A stretch of 64,000 nt of DNA from Bog-105 sp963722935 (GTDB lineage: Bacteria > Acidobacteriota > Terriglobia > Bryobacterales > Bryobacteraceae), in the NCBI GenBank assembly GCA_963722935.1, contig CAVROY010000003.1, positions 434,001 through 498,000 of the forward strand. Reading direction: 5' to 3'. Below, in pieces: positions 1 through 6,868 of this stretch (its first letter is position 1; each line of letters opens with the position of its first letter). The notes under the pieces were generated by a model. That model saw only the letters and a program-made list of their open reading frames with translations, was not told where the DNA came from and did not search any database. The translations under genes were made by a program, and so were the position numbers.

Positions 1-528
1 CGACAGCAGAAAAATGTTGGAACGCGCTACCCGGCTGTGTGCGATATCTCCGATAATTGCAACGCGCAGACCTTCCAGAGTTCCGCGTCTGTCGAGGATC
101 GTGAGCGCATCGAGAAGCGCTTGCGTCGGATGCTCGTGCGTGCCGTCCCCGGCGTTCACGATTGGAATAGGTAGATACCGGGAAAGAAAATGCGGTGCAC
201 CCGATGCCGAATGCCGCATCACGATCGCGTCGGGACGCATGGCGCCCAATGTATTCAGTGTGTCGACCAGCGACTCGCCTTTGGAGACGCTCGATCCGGC
301 TGCTGTGATGGAGAGAATGTCCGCGCCTAAGCGCTTCGCCGCAATTTCAAAACTGGTTCGGGTTCGGGTGGACGCCTCAAAGAACAGGTTGACAATTGTA
401 CGGCCGCGCAAAATCTCGAATCTTTGGAACGTTTGCCCTGGGGCCGGTTGAAAGTCTTTAGATCGTCGCAGAATCGCTTCGATATCCTCGCGCGGGAGCG
501 ATTCAATATCGAGTAATCCCTTCCTCAT
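1..528 (-). CDS. pyrB: Aspartate carbamoyltransferase catalytic chain, 3' end cut by window edge
   Basis: The enzyme condenses carbamoyl phosphate and aspartate to carbamoyl aspartate, the first committed step of pyrimidine synthesis. Only the first 176 codons lie inside the window. Translating the minus strand from the ATG at 528 gives MRKGLLDIESLPREDIEAIL, then the carbamoyl-phosphate signature FEASTRTRTSFE (about residues 50-61) and the domain-linking motif DGTHEHPTQALLDALT. The frame is open to position 1 without a stop. Its ATG overlaps the pyrR stop as ATGA, so translation is probably coupled to pyrR. This pyrR-pyrB order is usual for the family. Identification is firm; only the C-terminus is missing. 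Confidence 0.96.
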   Translation of the reverse strand, partial: MRKGLLDIESLPREDIEAILRRSKDFQPAPGQTFQRFEILRGRTIVNLFFEASTRTRTSFEIAAKRLGADILSITAAGSSVSKGESLVDTLNTLGAMRPDAIVMRHSASGAPHFLSRYLPIPIVNAGDGTHEHPTQALLDALTILDRRGTLEGLRVAIIGDIAHSRVARSNIFLLS

Positions 529-1112
529 GTTTCGGCGAGTCTTGCGGGCTCCGCGATCGGTTCATCTACCCGTTCGACGAGAAGAACTTTTTCCTGTCCG
601 TCGATTTCCTGAAACTTGACCTCGATAATTTCGTTGCTGCTGGTCTGCACCATGCGGCCTACATAGCGCGCCTCAATAGGAAGCTCGCGATGGCCACGAT
701 CGATCAGCACCAATAACTGTACTCGGGCCGGACGTCCGTGATCGAACAATGCGTCCAGCGCCGCACGAATCGTTCGACCCGTGTACAAGACATCGTCCAT
801 CAGCACGATGTCTTTCCCGACCACCGAAAAATCGATCTGCCGGGCTTGCACAACCGGCCGTTCCGCAACCGTGGAGAGATCGTCCCGATAAAGGTTGATG
901 TCCAAAATTCCCACCGGAACCCTTATCTTCTCCAAGCTCTCAATTTTCGCTGCTAAACGCTCAGCCAGCGGGACGCCGCGGCGCTTGATGCCGACAAAGG
1001 CAAGCCGGTTCAAGTTCGCCGTTTTTTCCAGAACCTCGTGAGCCAGGCGCACTAGCGTCCGGTCAATCTCAGAGGCGCTCATCAACTGTTTCTTTTCGCG
1101 GACTGTCGGCAT
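525..1112 (-). CDS. pyrR: Bifunctional pyr operon regulator / uracil phosphoribosyltransferase
   Basis: PyrR belongs to the type I phosphoribosyltransferase fold. It binds UMP and pyr-operon mRNA in the Bacillus paradigm and has weak uracil phosphoribosyltransferase activity. The 195-residue protein carries the PRPP-binding loop VLMDDVLYTGRT at residues 103-114, preceded by the typical VGIKRRGVPLAERL segment. Methionine 11 (1082) is an alternative start; neither start has a clear Shine-Dalgarno. It overlaps pyrB by the ATGA junction at 525-528. I did not find a convincing PyrR-binding attenuator in the 70 bases upstream, so the control mechanism here is not shown by the sequence. Confidence 0.95.
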   Translation of the reverse strand: MPTVREKKQLMSASEIDRTLVRLAHEVLEKTANLNRLAFVGIKRRGVPLAERLAAKIESLEKIRVPVGILDINLYRDDLSTVAERPVVQARQIDFSVVGKDIVLMDDVLYTGRTIRAALDALFDHGRPARVQLLVLIDRGHRELPIEARYVGRMVQTSSNEIIEVKFQEIDGQEKVLLVERVDEPIAEPARLAET

Positions 1113-1184
1113 TCAGTTCGGAGGGCGTGCTTCCGTTCACGCCAGATTAGCATGTGCGTAGCCACTCATCGGCTTCGTCCGTCT

Positions 1185-1526
1185 TTATTGTTTAAGGCGT
1201 CCACGGATGCGGCGGGCCAGGCGCTCGATCTCTTCGGTTTTCTTCACCGACGACACCGAAACCACGTAATCCCCGCTTTTCCGCAGGTCGTCCCGGAGTT
1301 GTTGGGCCGTGGCCACCAGCTCATTTGCGTCCTTGAGCGCCTGCTCGTGCTGCTGTTTGGCAATCTCATTCTTTTGCGATTTGCCATTCGGCAGTTTCGT
1401 GTCTTCGTCCGGGTTCGGCGGCAGTGGTACGGTGCGCGGCTGCTCCTGTTGGTCCTGGCGATTTGCCGGGGCGAGCGCTGGAGCCGCAAATGCCAACAGC
1501 GCGGTGCGGCGCGTAGGGTTCATACG
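1185..1526 (-). CDS. Small exported protein of unknown function
   Basis: I do not recognise the family. The likely start is the second methionine (1526), giving MNPTRRTALLAFAAPALAPA, a signal-peptide-like N-terminus with two arginines and a short hydrophobic stretch; an upstream in-frame ATG at 1544 adds six residues. The rest (about 90 residues) is charged and glutamine-rich and probably helical (NEIAKQQHEQALKDANEL), ending in a basic tail. It lies between pyrR (same strand, 72 bases away) and homoserine dehydrogenase (opposite strand). Codon structure and the signal peptide support a real gene; the function is unknown. Confidence 0.6.
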   Translation of the reverse strand, partial: RMNPTRRTALLAFAAPALAPANRQDQQEQPRTVPLPPNPDEDTKLPNGKSQKNEIAKQQHEQALKDANELVATAQQLRDDLRKSGDYVVSVSSVKKTEEIERLARRIRGRLKQ

Positions 1527-1581
1527 GTTGCTATCATAAGCCACTTATGACGTACGTAGAGCTGGGGCGGAGACCCTGGAC

Positions 1582-2883
1582 GTGGACGTAGGCGTCGGCA
1601 TTGTTGGCTTAGGAAACGTTGGTCTTGGAACTCTCCAAATACTGACCGAGAACGCCAGGTCCATAAAGGAGAAGCTCGGATTTCCGCTCAAGGTCCAAGC
1701 TGTCTGCAGTCGTAATGTGCAGGCGAAGAGTCTCCCGCCGCTTTCCGGCGATGTGGCGCGCACATCGGATTGGCGCGATGTGGTGCGCAACCCCGAGATA
1801 GACATTGTGGTCGAGTCTATTGGGGGAACGGGTACGGCTGCGCACGTCATTGAAGAGGCGCTTCGCCAAGGCAAGTCGGTGGTTACTGCAAATAAGGAAT
1901 TGATGGCGCTCCGCGGGGCCGAACTGTGGACCGTCGCAAGCCAGAGCGGTGTCAATCTCGCCATGGAGGCGAGTGTGGCCGGCGGCATTCCCATTCACAC
2001 CGTCCTTCGTGAGGGCATAGCAGGGGACCGTGTCCTTGAACTCTATGGAATTCTGAACGGCACTAGCAACTTTATCCTTACCGAAATCGAAAAGAGCCAC
2101 GCCGCGTTCGATTCCGTCGTCGCCGAAGCCCAGCAGCTTGGTTATGCCGAGGCGGACCCTTCCGCCGATGTCGACGGCCTGGATGCGCGCTCGAAGCTGG
2201 CGATCATCGCGGCGCTCGCTTTTGGAGAACGGCTGACCCCGGCCGATATTTACGCCGAAGGCATCCGCCGTATCATGCCGGTCGATTTCCAATATGCGCA
2301 CCAGTTGCAGCACACCATCCGGCTGCTTTGCCTCGCGCGCCAAACGGAAGAAGGACTCTTGCTCTCTGTCCGTCCCAGCCTGATCCCGCAGAACACGATT
2401 TTGGCTCATGTGAAAGGTGCCTACAACGCAATCTGGATTCGCGGCGCGTATGGAGAGGACACGTTCTACTATGGCCGCGGTGCGGGTTCCAAGCCGACGG
2501 GTGTTGCCGTAGTAAGCGATCTGATGCGAGTCGCACGCGAAATTCGCTTCGGCAGTTGCGAACGCGTAAGTCCCTTCGCTCATGAGCGGCTCGGCGAATA
2601 CAAGCCGCTGCCCATTGCGACACAAACCGTCCCGTATTATCTGCGTTTTCGTGTGGAAGATAAGGCCGGCATCATTGCCACGCTTGCAACCATTCTGGCC
2701 AATCACAATATCGGGATCGACGCCGTCCTTCAGTTGCCCCGCGAGGATTGGCGCGATCTCCCGTTTGTTGTGACTACTGAACCGGCGAAAGAACAAGCCA
2801 TTCGAGCGGCTATTGTCGATATTCGAGATGCCGATTTCCTGATCGAGGCGCCATTTGCTATGCCGATGGAGCGCGGATTCTAA
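1582..2883 (+). CDS. hom: Homoserine dehydrogenase (ACT-domain form)
   Basis: Converts aspartate semialdehyde to homoserine with NAD(P)H, the branch point to threonine and methionine. The 433-residue protein starts with a GTG codon (no ATG is available in frame) and has the dinucleotide-binding loop VGIVGLGNVGLG at residues 5-16. The catalytic-domain signature NGTSNFILTEIE lies near residue 158, and the aspartate/lysine catalytic region follows (YAEADPSADVDGLDARSKL). Residues about 350-425 form an ACT domain, expected to sense threonine. Length and order match full-length monofunctional enzymes. The gene stands alone, followed by a 249-base spacer. Confidence 0.96.
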   Translation: MDVGVGIVGLGNVGLGTLQILTENARSIKEKLGFPLKVQAVCSRNVQAKSLPPLSGDVARTSDWRDVVRNPEIDIVVESIGGTGTAAHVIEEALRQGKSVVTANKELMALRGAELWTVASQSGVNLAMEASVAGGIPIHTVLREGIAGDRVLELYGILNGTSNFILTEIEKSHAAFDSVVAEAQQLGYAEADPSADVDGLDARSKLAIIAALAFGERLTPADIYAEGIRRIMPVDFQYAHQLQHTIRLLCLARQTEEGLLLSVRPSLIPQNTILAHVKGAYNAIWIRGAYGEDTFYYGRGAGSKPTGVAVVSDLMRVAREIRFGSCERVSPFAHERLGEYKPLPIATQTVPYYLRFRVEDKAGIIATLATILANHNIGIDAVLQLPREDWRDLPFVVTTEPAKEQAIRAAIVDIRDADFLIEAPFAMPMERGF

Positions 2884-2987
2884 CGCCGGCTGATTCATCC
2901 AGAAAGGCGCGACTGCGTTTTACGATTGCAGGAGATCCCCTTTCGAGCCTTCATCCGGTATAACCAGCTTTTACCGCCTCTTCCAGT

Positions 2988-3108
2988 GCGGACATTTGAG
3001 CGGACATCTGTGCGGCGATAACCTGCCTTGCCAATTGTCTATATACCTGATATATAGTCACTTGGTACTTATAGCGAGGCGGCTACGGAAGCGGACATAA
3101 AAGCGGAC
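2988..3108. repeat. Iterated GCGGACAT motif upstream of fic
   Basis: The octamer GCGGACAT occurs at 2988 and 3000 with a 12-base period, followed by a partial copy at about 3012. It reappears at 3091 with a partial copy at 3103, again 12 bases apart. The two clusters flank the palindrome at 3039-3057. They could be binding-site iterons or chance low-complexity sequence; the second cluster also lies in the open frame just 5' of the annotated Fic start. Confidence 0.4.
3039..3057. promoter_or_regulatory. Perfect AT-rich palindrome, possible operator of fic
   Basis: CTATATA-CCTGA-TATATAG is a perfect 7-base inverted repeat with a 5-base spacer. It is unusually AT-rich for this region and lies 75 bases upstream of the Fic start. 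A weak -35-like TTGCCA (about 3028-3033) precedes it, so it may overlap a promoter. Regulatory function is inferred only from symmetry and position. Confidence 0.4.
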
Positions 3109-3132
3109 GACCGGGACGAATTACCTTCACTC

Positions 3133-4290
3133 ATGGAGCCGCTTCTCCTGGGTCCCCGTCATCGAGAGCCGCTCATTGATCTCGCGCTCGATCTGACGCA
3201 GAAAACGGCGGCGTTTCGGGCCAGCCTACCCGTCAGCATCCTGGCATCGCTTGCCAATCTCGTGCGAGCGATGAATTGCTATTACTCGAATCTCATCGAA
3301 GGTCATCACACGCATCCGATCGACATCGAGCGGGCATTGAAGAATGAATACAGCACCGACAGCGATAAGCGGAACCTGCAGCTCGAAGCCAAAGCCCATA
3401 TCGCCGTCCAGGAGTGGATCGATGCGGGAGGGCTAAAAGGTCGCCTCGCCGTCACGACGGACGGCATTCGGGAGATTCATCGCCGGTTTTGTGAACTGCT
3501 GCCGGAGGATCTTCTCTGGGCTGAAGACCCCAAGTCGAAGGACCGGGTGCGTGTCAACCCCGGAGCATTGCGCCACCGTGATGTTAAAGTTGGCCACTTT
3601 ATTGCCATCAGTCCAGGGGCCTTACCCCGCTTCCTCCATCGTTTTGAGGAGGTCTATGCCAACACTGGCCGCACGGAGGCCATCATCTCGACGGCGGCCG
3701 CACATCACCGGCTGCTTTGGATGCATCCGTTTCTCGACGGAAATGGGCGTGTGGCGAGGCTGATGTCCCACGCGGTTTTGCTCGACACGCTCGATACTCG
3801 AGCGATCTGGTCGGTAGCACGCGGCCTTGCGCGAAACGTTCAGGAGTACAAACGGCATCTTGCCGAGTGCGACCTGCCTCGCCGCAACGATCTCGACGGG
3901 CGTGGCACGCTGAGCGAAGAAGCGCTCGCCGCATTCACTCGTTTCTTTCTCACCGTCTGTCTCGATCAGGTGAACTTCATGGAAGGGCTGATCCAGCCGG
4001 ACCGCCTGCGCACTCGCATTCTGGCGTGGGCCGAACAGGAAATTAAGGTTGGCGCGTTGCCGCCGAAATCCGGCATCATTCTTGAAGCCGTGCTCTATCG
4101 TGGTGAGCTGCCGCGCGGCGATGCCGATGTCGTCGCCGGCACCGGTGAGCGACACGCGCGCCGAATCGTTTCCGCGCTCGTCGAGAAGGGCGTGCTTACC
4201 TCGGATAATCTGCGAGCCCCGCTGCGCCTGGTTTTTCCGGCGGCGTTAGCCGGCCATTGGATGCCCGGACTGTTTCCCGAAGGCGCGTGA
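3133..4290 (+). CDS. Fic family protein (class II, self-inhibited adenylyltransferase type)
   Basis: Fic enzymes transfer AMP or another phosphate-containing group to hydroxyl side chains of target proteins. The 385-residue protein has the catalytic motif HPFLDGNGRVAR starting at His198. An N-terminal inhibitory helix SNLIEG (Ser52 to Gly57) matches the class II (S/T)xxxE(G/N) rule, so the enzyme should be autoinhibited. Residues about 300-380 look like a winged helix (ERHARRIVSALVEKGVLTS), suggesting DNA contact or autoregulation. The frame stays open upstream to a TAG at 3055 and that stretch resembles coding sequence, but it has no ATG, GTG or TTG, so 3133 is used. The target is unknown; the gene sits at the edge of an accessory zone. 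Confidence 0.9.
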   Translation: MEPLLLGPRHREPLIDLALDLTQKTAAFRASLPVSILASLANLVRAMNCYYSNLIEGHHTHPIDIERALKNEYSTDSDKRNLQLEAKAHIAVQEWIDAGGLKGRLAVTTDGIREIHRRFCELLPEDLLWAEDPKSKDRVRVNPGALRHRDVKVGHFIAISPGALPRFLHRFEEVYANTGRTEAIISTAAAHHRLLWMHPFLDGNGRVARLMSHAVLLDTLDTRAIWSVARGLARNVQEYKRHLAECDLPRRNDLDGRGTLSEEALAAFTRFFLTVCLDQVNFMEGLIQPDRLRTRILAWAEQEIKVGALPPKSGIILEAVLYRGELPRGDADVVAGTGERHARRIVSALVEKGVLTSDNLRAPLRLVFPAALAGHWMPGLFPEGA

Positions 4291-4323
4291 GTGGGCGGAG
4301 CTAAGTTGCCGCTATCGGACGCC

Positions 4324-4546
4324 ATGAACACCATCCTCACGAAATGGCAGGGCATCAAGCGTCCGTACGTTCTTACAAATGGACTGATCGGCGACCGTTT
4401 CCATGATGCAGAAACGGCGCTCAAGAAGGCGGTGAAGGATGCGGGCTCACGGGTATCACGTGGAGTAAGCCCTGCTTCATACGGACGTCAAGGCGACCAT
4501 ACGCTATGCCCATAAGGAGCAGGAGCCGCGAAACGCAATGCGGTAA
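4324..4546 (+). pseudogene. Tyrosine recombinase (phage-type integrase) C-terminal relic
   Basis: Two frames hold adjacent pieces of a tyrosine recombinase. From ATG 4324 the first reads KWQGIKRPYVLTNG, then FHDAETALKKAVKDAG, resembling the segment before the catalytic HxLRH box. Shifting frame at about 4455-4472 gives LLHTDVKATIRYAHKEQE and a stop at 4546, resembling the end of these enzymes (LGHxxxxxTxxYAH, with the nucleophilic Tyr). The HxLRHTFA box between them is missing, so the fragment cannot be active. It ends 100 bases before tRNA-Ser, a standard target of such integrases. The call is by eye; the fragment is short. Confidence 0.6.
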
Positions 4547-4646
4547 AATCGCTTAGTGCAAAAGCAGTGACAGATCCGTCCGAAGCTGCCTTAAGAGGAC
4601 CAGTACATGGCCTGTAATCGGATGAATTGAAAAATAATTACGAAAT

Positions 4647-4740
<94 letters not shown>

Positions 4741-4942
4741 CATCGTTTCAATCAGATCCCTCGACGGCGACCAAAGCCCGCCCCGAACCGGAAGTCCCCC
4801 GGCTTCGCCGCGAGGCTGAAGCGGCAATTCCGGCAGCTCGTGAGCGCACTGACGCGCCCGGCCCTGCCCCGCAGCCAGCACCGCGCCGCCACCGCACGGG
4901 GGATACAGGCCGGCCGCTTTCCAGAGGACCGCAAGAAAGATC

Positions 4943-5113
4943 ATGCGCCGCGCGATCCGGGTTCCGGCAGAAACCTACGCCGCCGCGACCGGCCATCTGT
5001 GGGATACGCTCGACTGGCTTAACCAGTGGCATTCGAACCCTCCCACTCCTTACGACCCCGCCAGCGAGGATGTTGACGCCAGCCCGTCAAATCATCTTCC
5101 CCTGCACTTATAG
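4943..5113 (+). CDS. Small ORF, hypothetical (island gene)
   Basis: A 56-codon frame from ATG 4943: MRRAIRVPAETYAAATGHLW then DTLDWLNQWHSN, ending at TAG 5113. GAAAGA lies just upstream as a possible ribosome site. The HLWDTLDWLN segment has the look of conserved protein, and I associate similar short proteins with alphaproteobacterial plasmids and integrative elements, but cannot verify this. It lies inside the att-flanked island, 19 bases before the next ORF on the same strand. Function unknown. Confidence 0.4.
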   Translation: MRRAIRVPAETYAAATGHLWDTLDWLNQWHSNPPTPYDPASEDVDASPSNHLPLHL

Positions 5114-5132
5114 TTCTGCTAACAGCAACAGC

Positions 5133-5441
5133 ATGACCGACAACAACGCCCTCACCCATGTCGCCTATAGCAAGAAGTGGCTGATCAAAAAACAGTTCAT
5201 ATGGCTGGAAATCGGCAAGGGACGACAGGACCGCGACGGCACCTTTCAGAGTTTCCTTGACCGTCCGCCTATCGACGGGTTTAATGGATACGTGTATTTC
5301 GCGCCGATTGGCGCACCGCCGCCCGAAGTCGATGACGTGTCATCAGAACTCGACCGGCGCGCCCACCCTTCGGATAAGGCGACCTATAGCCCCCGCCCCT
5401 GTTTGACGCCGCGCAGCCGCCCGAACTTTTTGCGCCCGTAG
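5133..5441 (+). CDS. Hypothetical protein (island gene), C-terminus possibly frameshifted
   Basis: From ATG 5133 the protein reads MTDNNALTHVAYSKKWLIKK, then WLEIGKGRQDRDGTFQSFLD and GFNGYVYFAPIG. This resembles small proteins of mobile elements in Alphaproteobacteria (recognition by memory, not verified). Length is about 102 residues. The last 20 or so residues are arginine- and proline-rich and run into the tRNA-Arg at 5432. In the alternative frame the same bases read PPPLFDAAQPPELFAP, a more natural ending, so a shift in the C-rich run near 5390-5400 is possible. No function can be assigned. Confidence 0.45.
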   Translation: MTDNNALTHVAYSKKWLIKKQFIWLEIGKGRQDRDGTFQSFLDRPPIDGFNGYVYFAPIGAPPPEVDDVSSELDRRAHPSDKATYSPRPCLTPRSRPNFLRP

Positions 5442-5504
5442 CTCAACTGGATAGAGCATCGGTCTTCGGAACCGAGGGCTGAGAGTTCAAATCCGGGCGT
5501 GCCA
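5432..5504 (+). tRNA. Degenerate tRNA-Arg (anticodon TCG), T-stem 3' strand lost
   Basis: Acceptor GCGCCCG pairs with CGGGCGT (one G-U), followed by GCCA. The D arm is GCTC...GAGC. The anticodon stem TCGGT/ACCGA holds loop CTTCGGA, giving anticodon TCG (codon CGA). The T arm is defective: the 5' strand GAGAG and loop TTCAAAT are present, but only one base (C) separates the loop from the acceptor strand where five are needed. The gene is four bases short, consistent with loss of TCTC. It is probably not functional, or the deletion is a sequence error. It lies inside the att-flanked island. Confidence 0.7.
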
Positions 5505-5541
5505 TTTGCTCCCTGCTCGGCCCTGTGCTACAAACACGGAG

Positions 5542-5793
5542 ATGGACGTGCACCTTAACAATCCTGACCTTCAGGCGAAAATTGACCGGTGGGTAAGCGA
5601 AACCGGACGTGGCCCCGACGAGCTGGTTGAGGATGCCGTTGCGGGTTACTTCGCCGAGCTGGCCCAGACGCGCGATATGCTCAACAGCCGCTATGACGAC
5701 CTTGAAAGCGGCAGGGTCCAGCCCATCGACGGTGAAGAAGCGTTCAAAAGCCTGATCGCGAAAACCGAAGCGCAGCGCAACCGCCCTGCATGA
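5542..5793 (+). CDS. ParD-like antitoxin
   Basis: An 83-residue protein, MDVHLNNPDLQAKIDRWVSE followed by TGRGPDELVEDAVAGYFAEL. It matches the ribbon-helix-helix N-terminus and helical tail of ParD-type antitoxins, which bind operator DNA through the N-terminus and the ParE toxin through the C-terminus. The ATG at 5542 is chosen over an upstream in-frame ATG at 5506, which lies in the tRNA-Arg flank. A GGAG lies immediately before the start, closer than ideal. The stop overlaps the start of the toxin remnant (ATGA at 5790-5793), the usual arrangement in these operons. The partner toxin is broken. Confidence 0.75.
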   Translation: MDVHLNNPDLQAKIDRWVSETGRGPDELVEDAVAGYFAELAQTRDMLNSRYDDLESGRVQPIDGEEAFKSLIAKTEAQRNRPA

Positions 5794-6100
5794 GCTGATA
5801 TAAGCTTCACCCGGAACTCTATAACGACCTGGACGACATACGCGGATATATTGCCGATCACAATCCCGACGCCGCCGGCCGCGTGATAATTGAAATCTTT
5901 GACGCATCCGCAATCTGGTTTCGTTCCCCGGCGTCGGCCACCACAGACCGGATCTCACTTCGCGCCCTCTCCGCTTTATACATATGCGCGATTACCTGAT
6001 TGCTTATGCGCCTGACAAAAAGCCGCTGTGGGTTGTTGCCGCGATGCACGGAAGGCGCAGCCCGCGCGTCCTGGCCGCGATCCTGAGAGGGCGGCAATAG
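5790..6100 (+). pseudogene. ParE/RelE-family toxin, broken by nonsense codon and frameshift
   Basis: Reading from ATG 5790, codon 3 is TGA where TGG is expected (MSW in homologues as I recall them). The frame then continues YKLHPELYNDLDDIRGYIAD, clearly a ParE N-terminus. Near 5905 the frame shifts and resumes as RNLVSFPGVGHHRPDL, then RDYLIAYAPDKKPLWVVAAM and HGRRSPRVLAAILRGRQ, the typical ParE C-terminus, ending at TAG 6100. Both halves are nearly full length, so loss is recent or one lesion is a sequence error. Known ParE toxins act on DNA gyrase; this copy should be inactive, leaving the upstream antitoxin orphaned. Confidence 0.75.
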
Positions 6101-6515
6101 CAACTCTCGACAAAATGGCCCTAATTGTGTGCCGGTCGATGTCAGGGTGCGTGAACATCGGCGTCTATATACGGGTGTGCGCTGATCCCCGGTCGAAGTC
6201 AGAACAGGAGAGCGCCACAGGGCAATCTAGGGCAATGGACGGCGGCGTTGACGGCAACTCCGGCATCGTCGGGAACAGGAAACCTGTAAGTTACAGCTTC
6301 GCTTGGTCGATCAAAGTATTCGAATCCCCCTCTCCGCCAGATCGCATTTGTTTCCGGGACCTATCCAAGACTGGGCAGGTCCTGAATGCGCCATAACCGG
6401 CGTCGAAGCGGTTCGCAAAGGCGCCAAGGCATTTCGCGAACCGACTCTTGTGAATCCCTCGAGTGACATTCGGGCGTACCACTTCGCTTAGCATTTCGCT
6501 ACAGTAAGCGTGAAT
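6101..6515. other. Non-coding tail of the island and its right flank
   Basis: About 415 bases without a supported gene. The first 218 bases run from the toxin remnant to the distal att repeat at 6319; short ORFs here show no family-like sequence. The rest, to the zinc-ribbon start at 6516, holds nothing I can identify. Confidence 0.5.
6319..6339 (+). repeat. Distal attachment-site repeat (duplicated tRNA-Ser 3' end)
   Basis: TTCGAATC with five C in the run, then TCTCCGCCA: a direct repeat of the tRNA-Ser 3' end at 4717-4739, differing only by two C in the run. The bases before it (AAAGTA) do not continue the tRNA, so this is an isolated att-like duplicate. It sets the far boundary of a 1.6-kb insertion. 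Confidence 0.7.
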
Positions 6516-6865
6516 ATGAACTGTCCAAATTGTGAGTCGGCCAATCCAGATAATGCAATGTTCTGCGCGAACTGCGGCGCGCGATTTGCGGAACGCCTTA
6601 TACCCGCGGCAACCTTCATATCCATCTCAGTTCCCACAGGAATCGCCGTGGACTGCACCCGGAAGAAATTCCGATGATGAAGAACATTGGAATTGGGTGT
6701 TTGGTTGCGCTGCTAATTATCCTCTTATTCGGCCTTTCCTGCACCAGGGCTTGCTTCCGCCATCGCAGGTATTATCGCCGTTATGGAGCAGTCATTCGTC
6801 CTGCTATTCCGCCTGTTGCGAGCCTTGAACGGAAATTTGTCGAATACCTGGCGATTCTACCTTAA
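6516..6865 (+). pseudogene. Zinc-ribbon membrane protein, broken by two frameshifts
   Basis: From ATG 6516 the frame reads MNCPNCESANPDNAMFCANC, a CxxC...CxxC zinc ribbon. A second frame then carries the proline-rich linker YPRQPSYPSQFPQESPWTAP. A third carries MMKNIGIGCLVALLIILLFG followed by LSCTRACFRHRRYYRRY, a transmembrane helix with a basic tail. Together the pieces make a normal ribbon-linker-membrane protein of about 115 residues, a layout I associate with acidobacterial proteins. The shifts lie near 6595 and 6670. It ends three bases before the PLP decarboxylase. Its role is unknown. Confidence 0.6.
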
Positions 6866-6868
6866 AAG

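Noticed and set aside
14..451. Plus-strand ORF of 145 codons
   Set aside because: It is the complement of pyrB, whose conserved motifs are on the minus strand.
2988..3108. CRISPR-like array from the GCGGACAT repeats
   Set aside because: The repeats are only 8 bases long, too few, and have no spacer pattern or cas genes.
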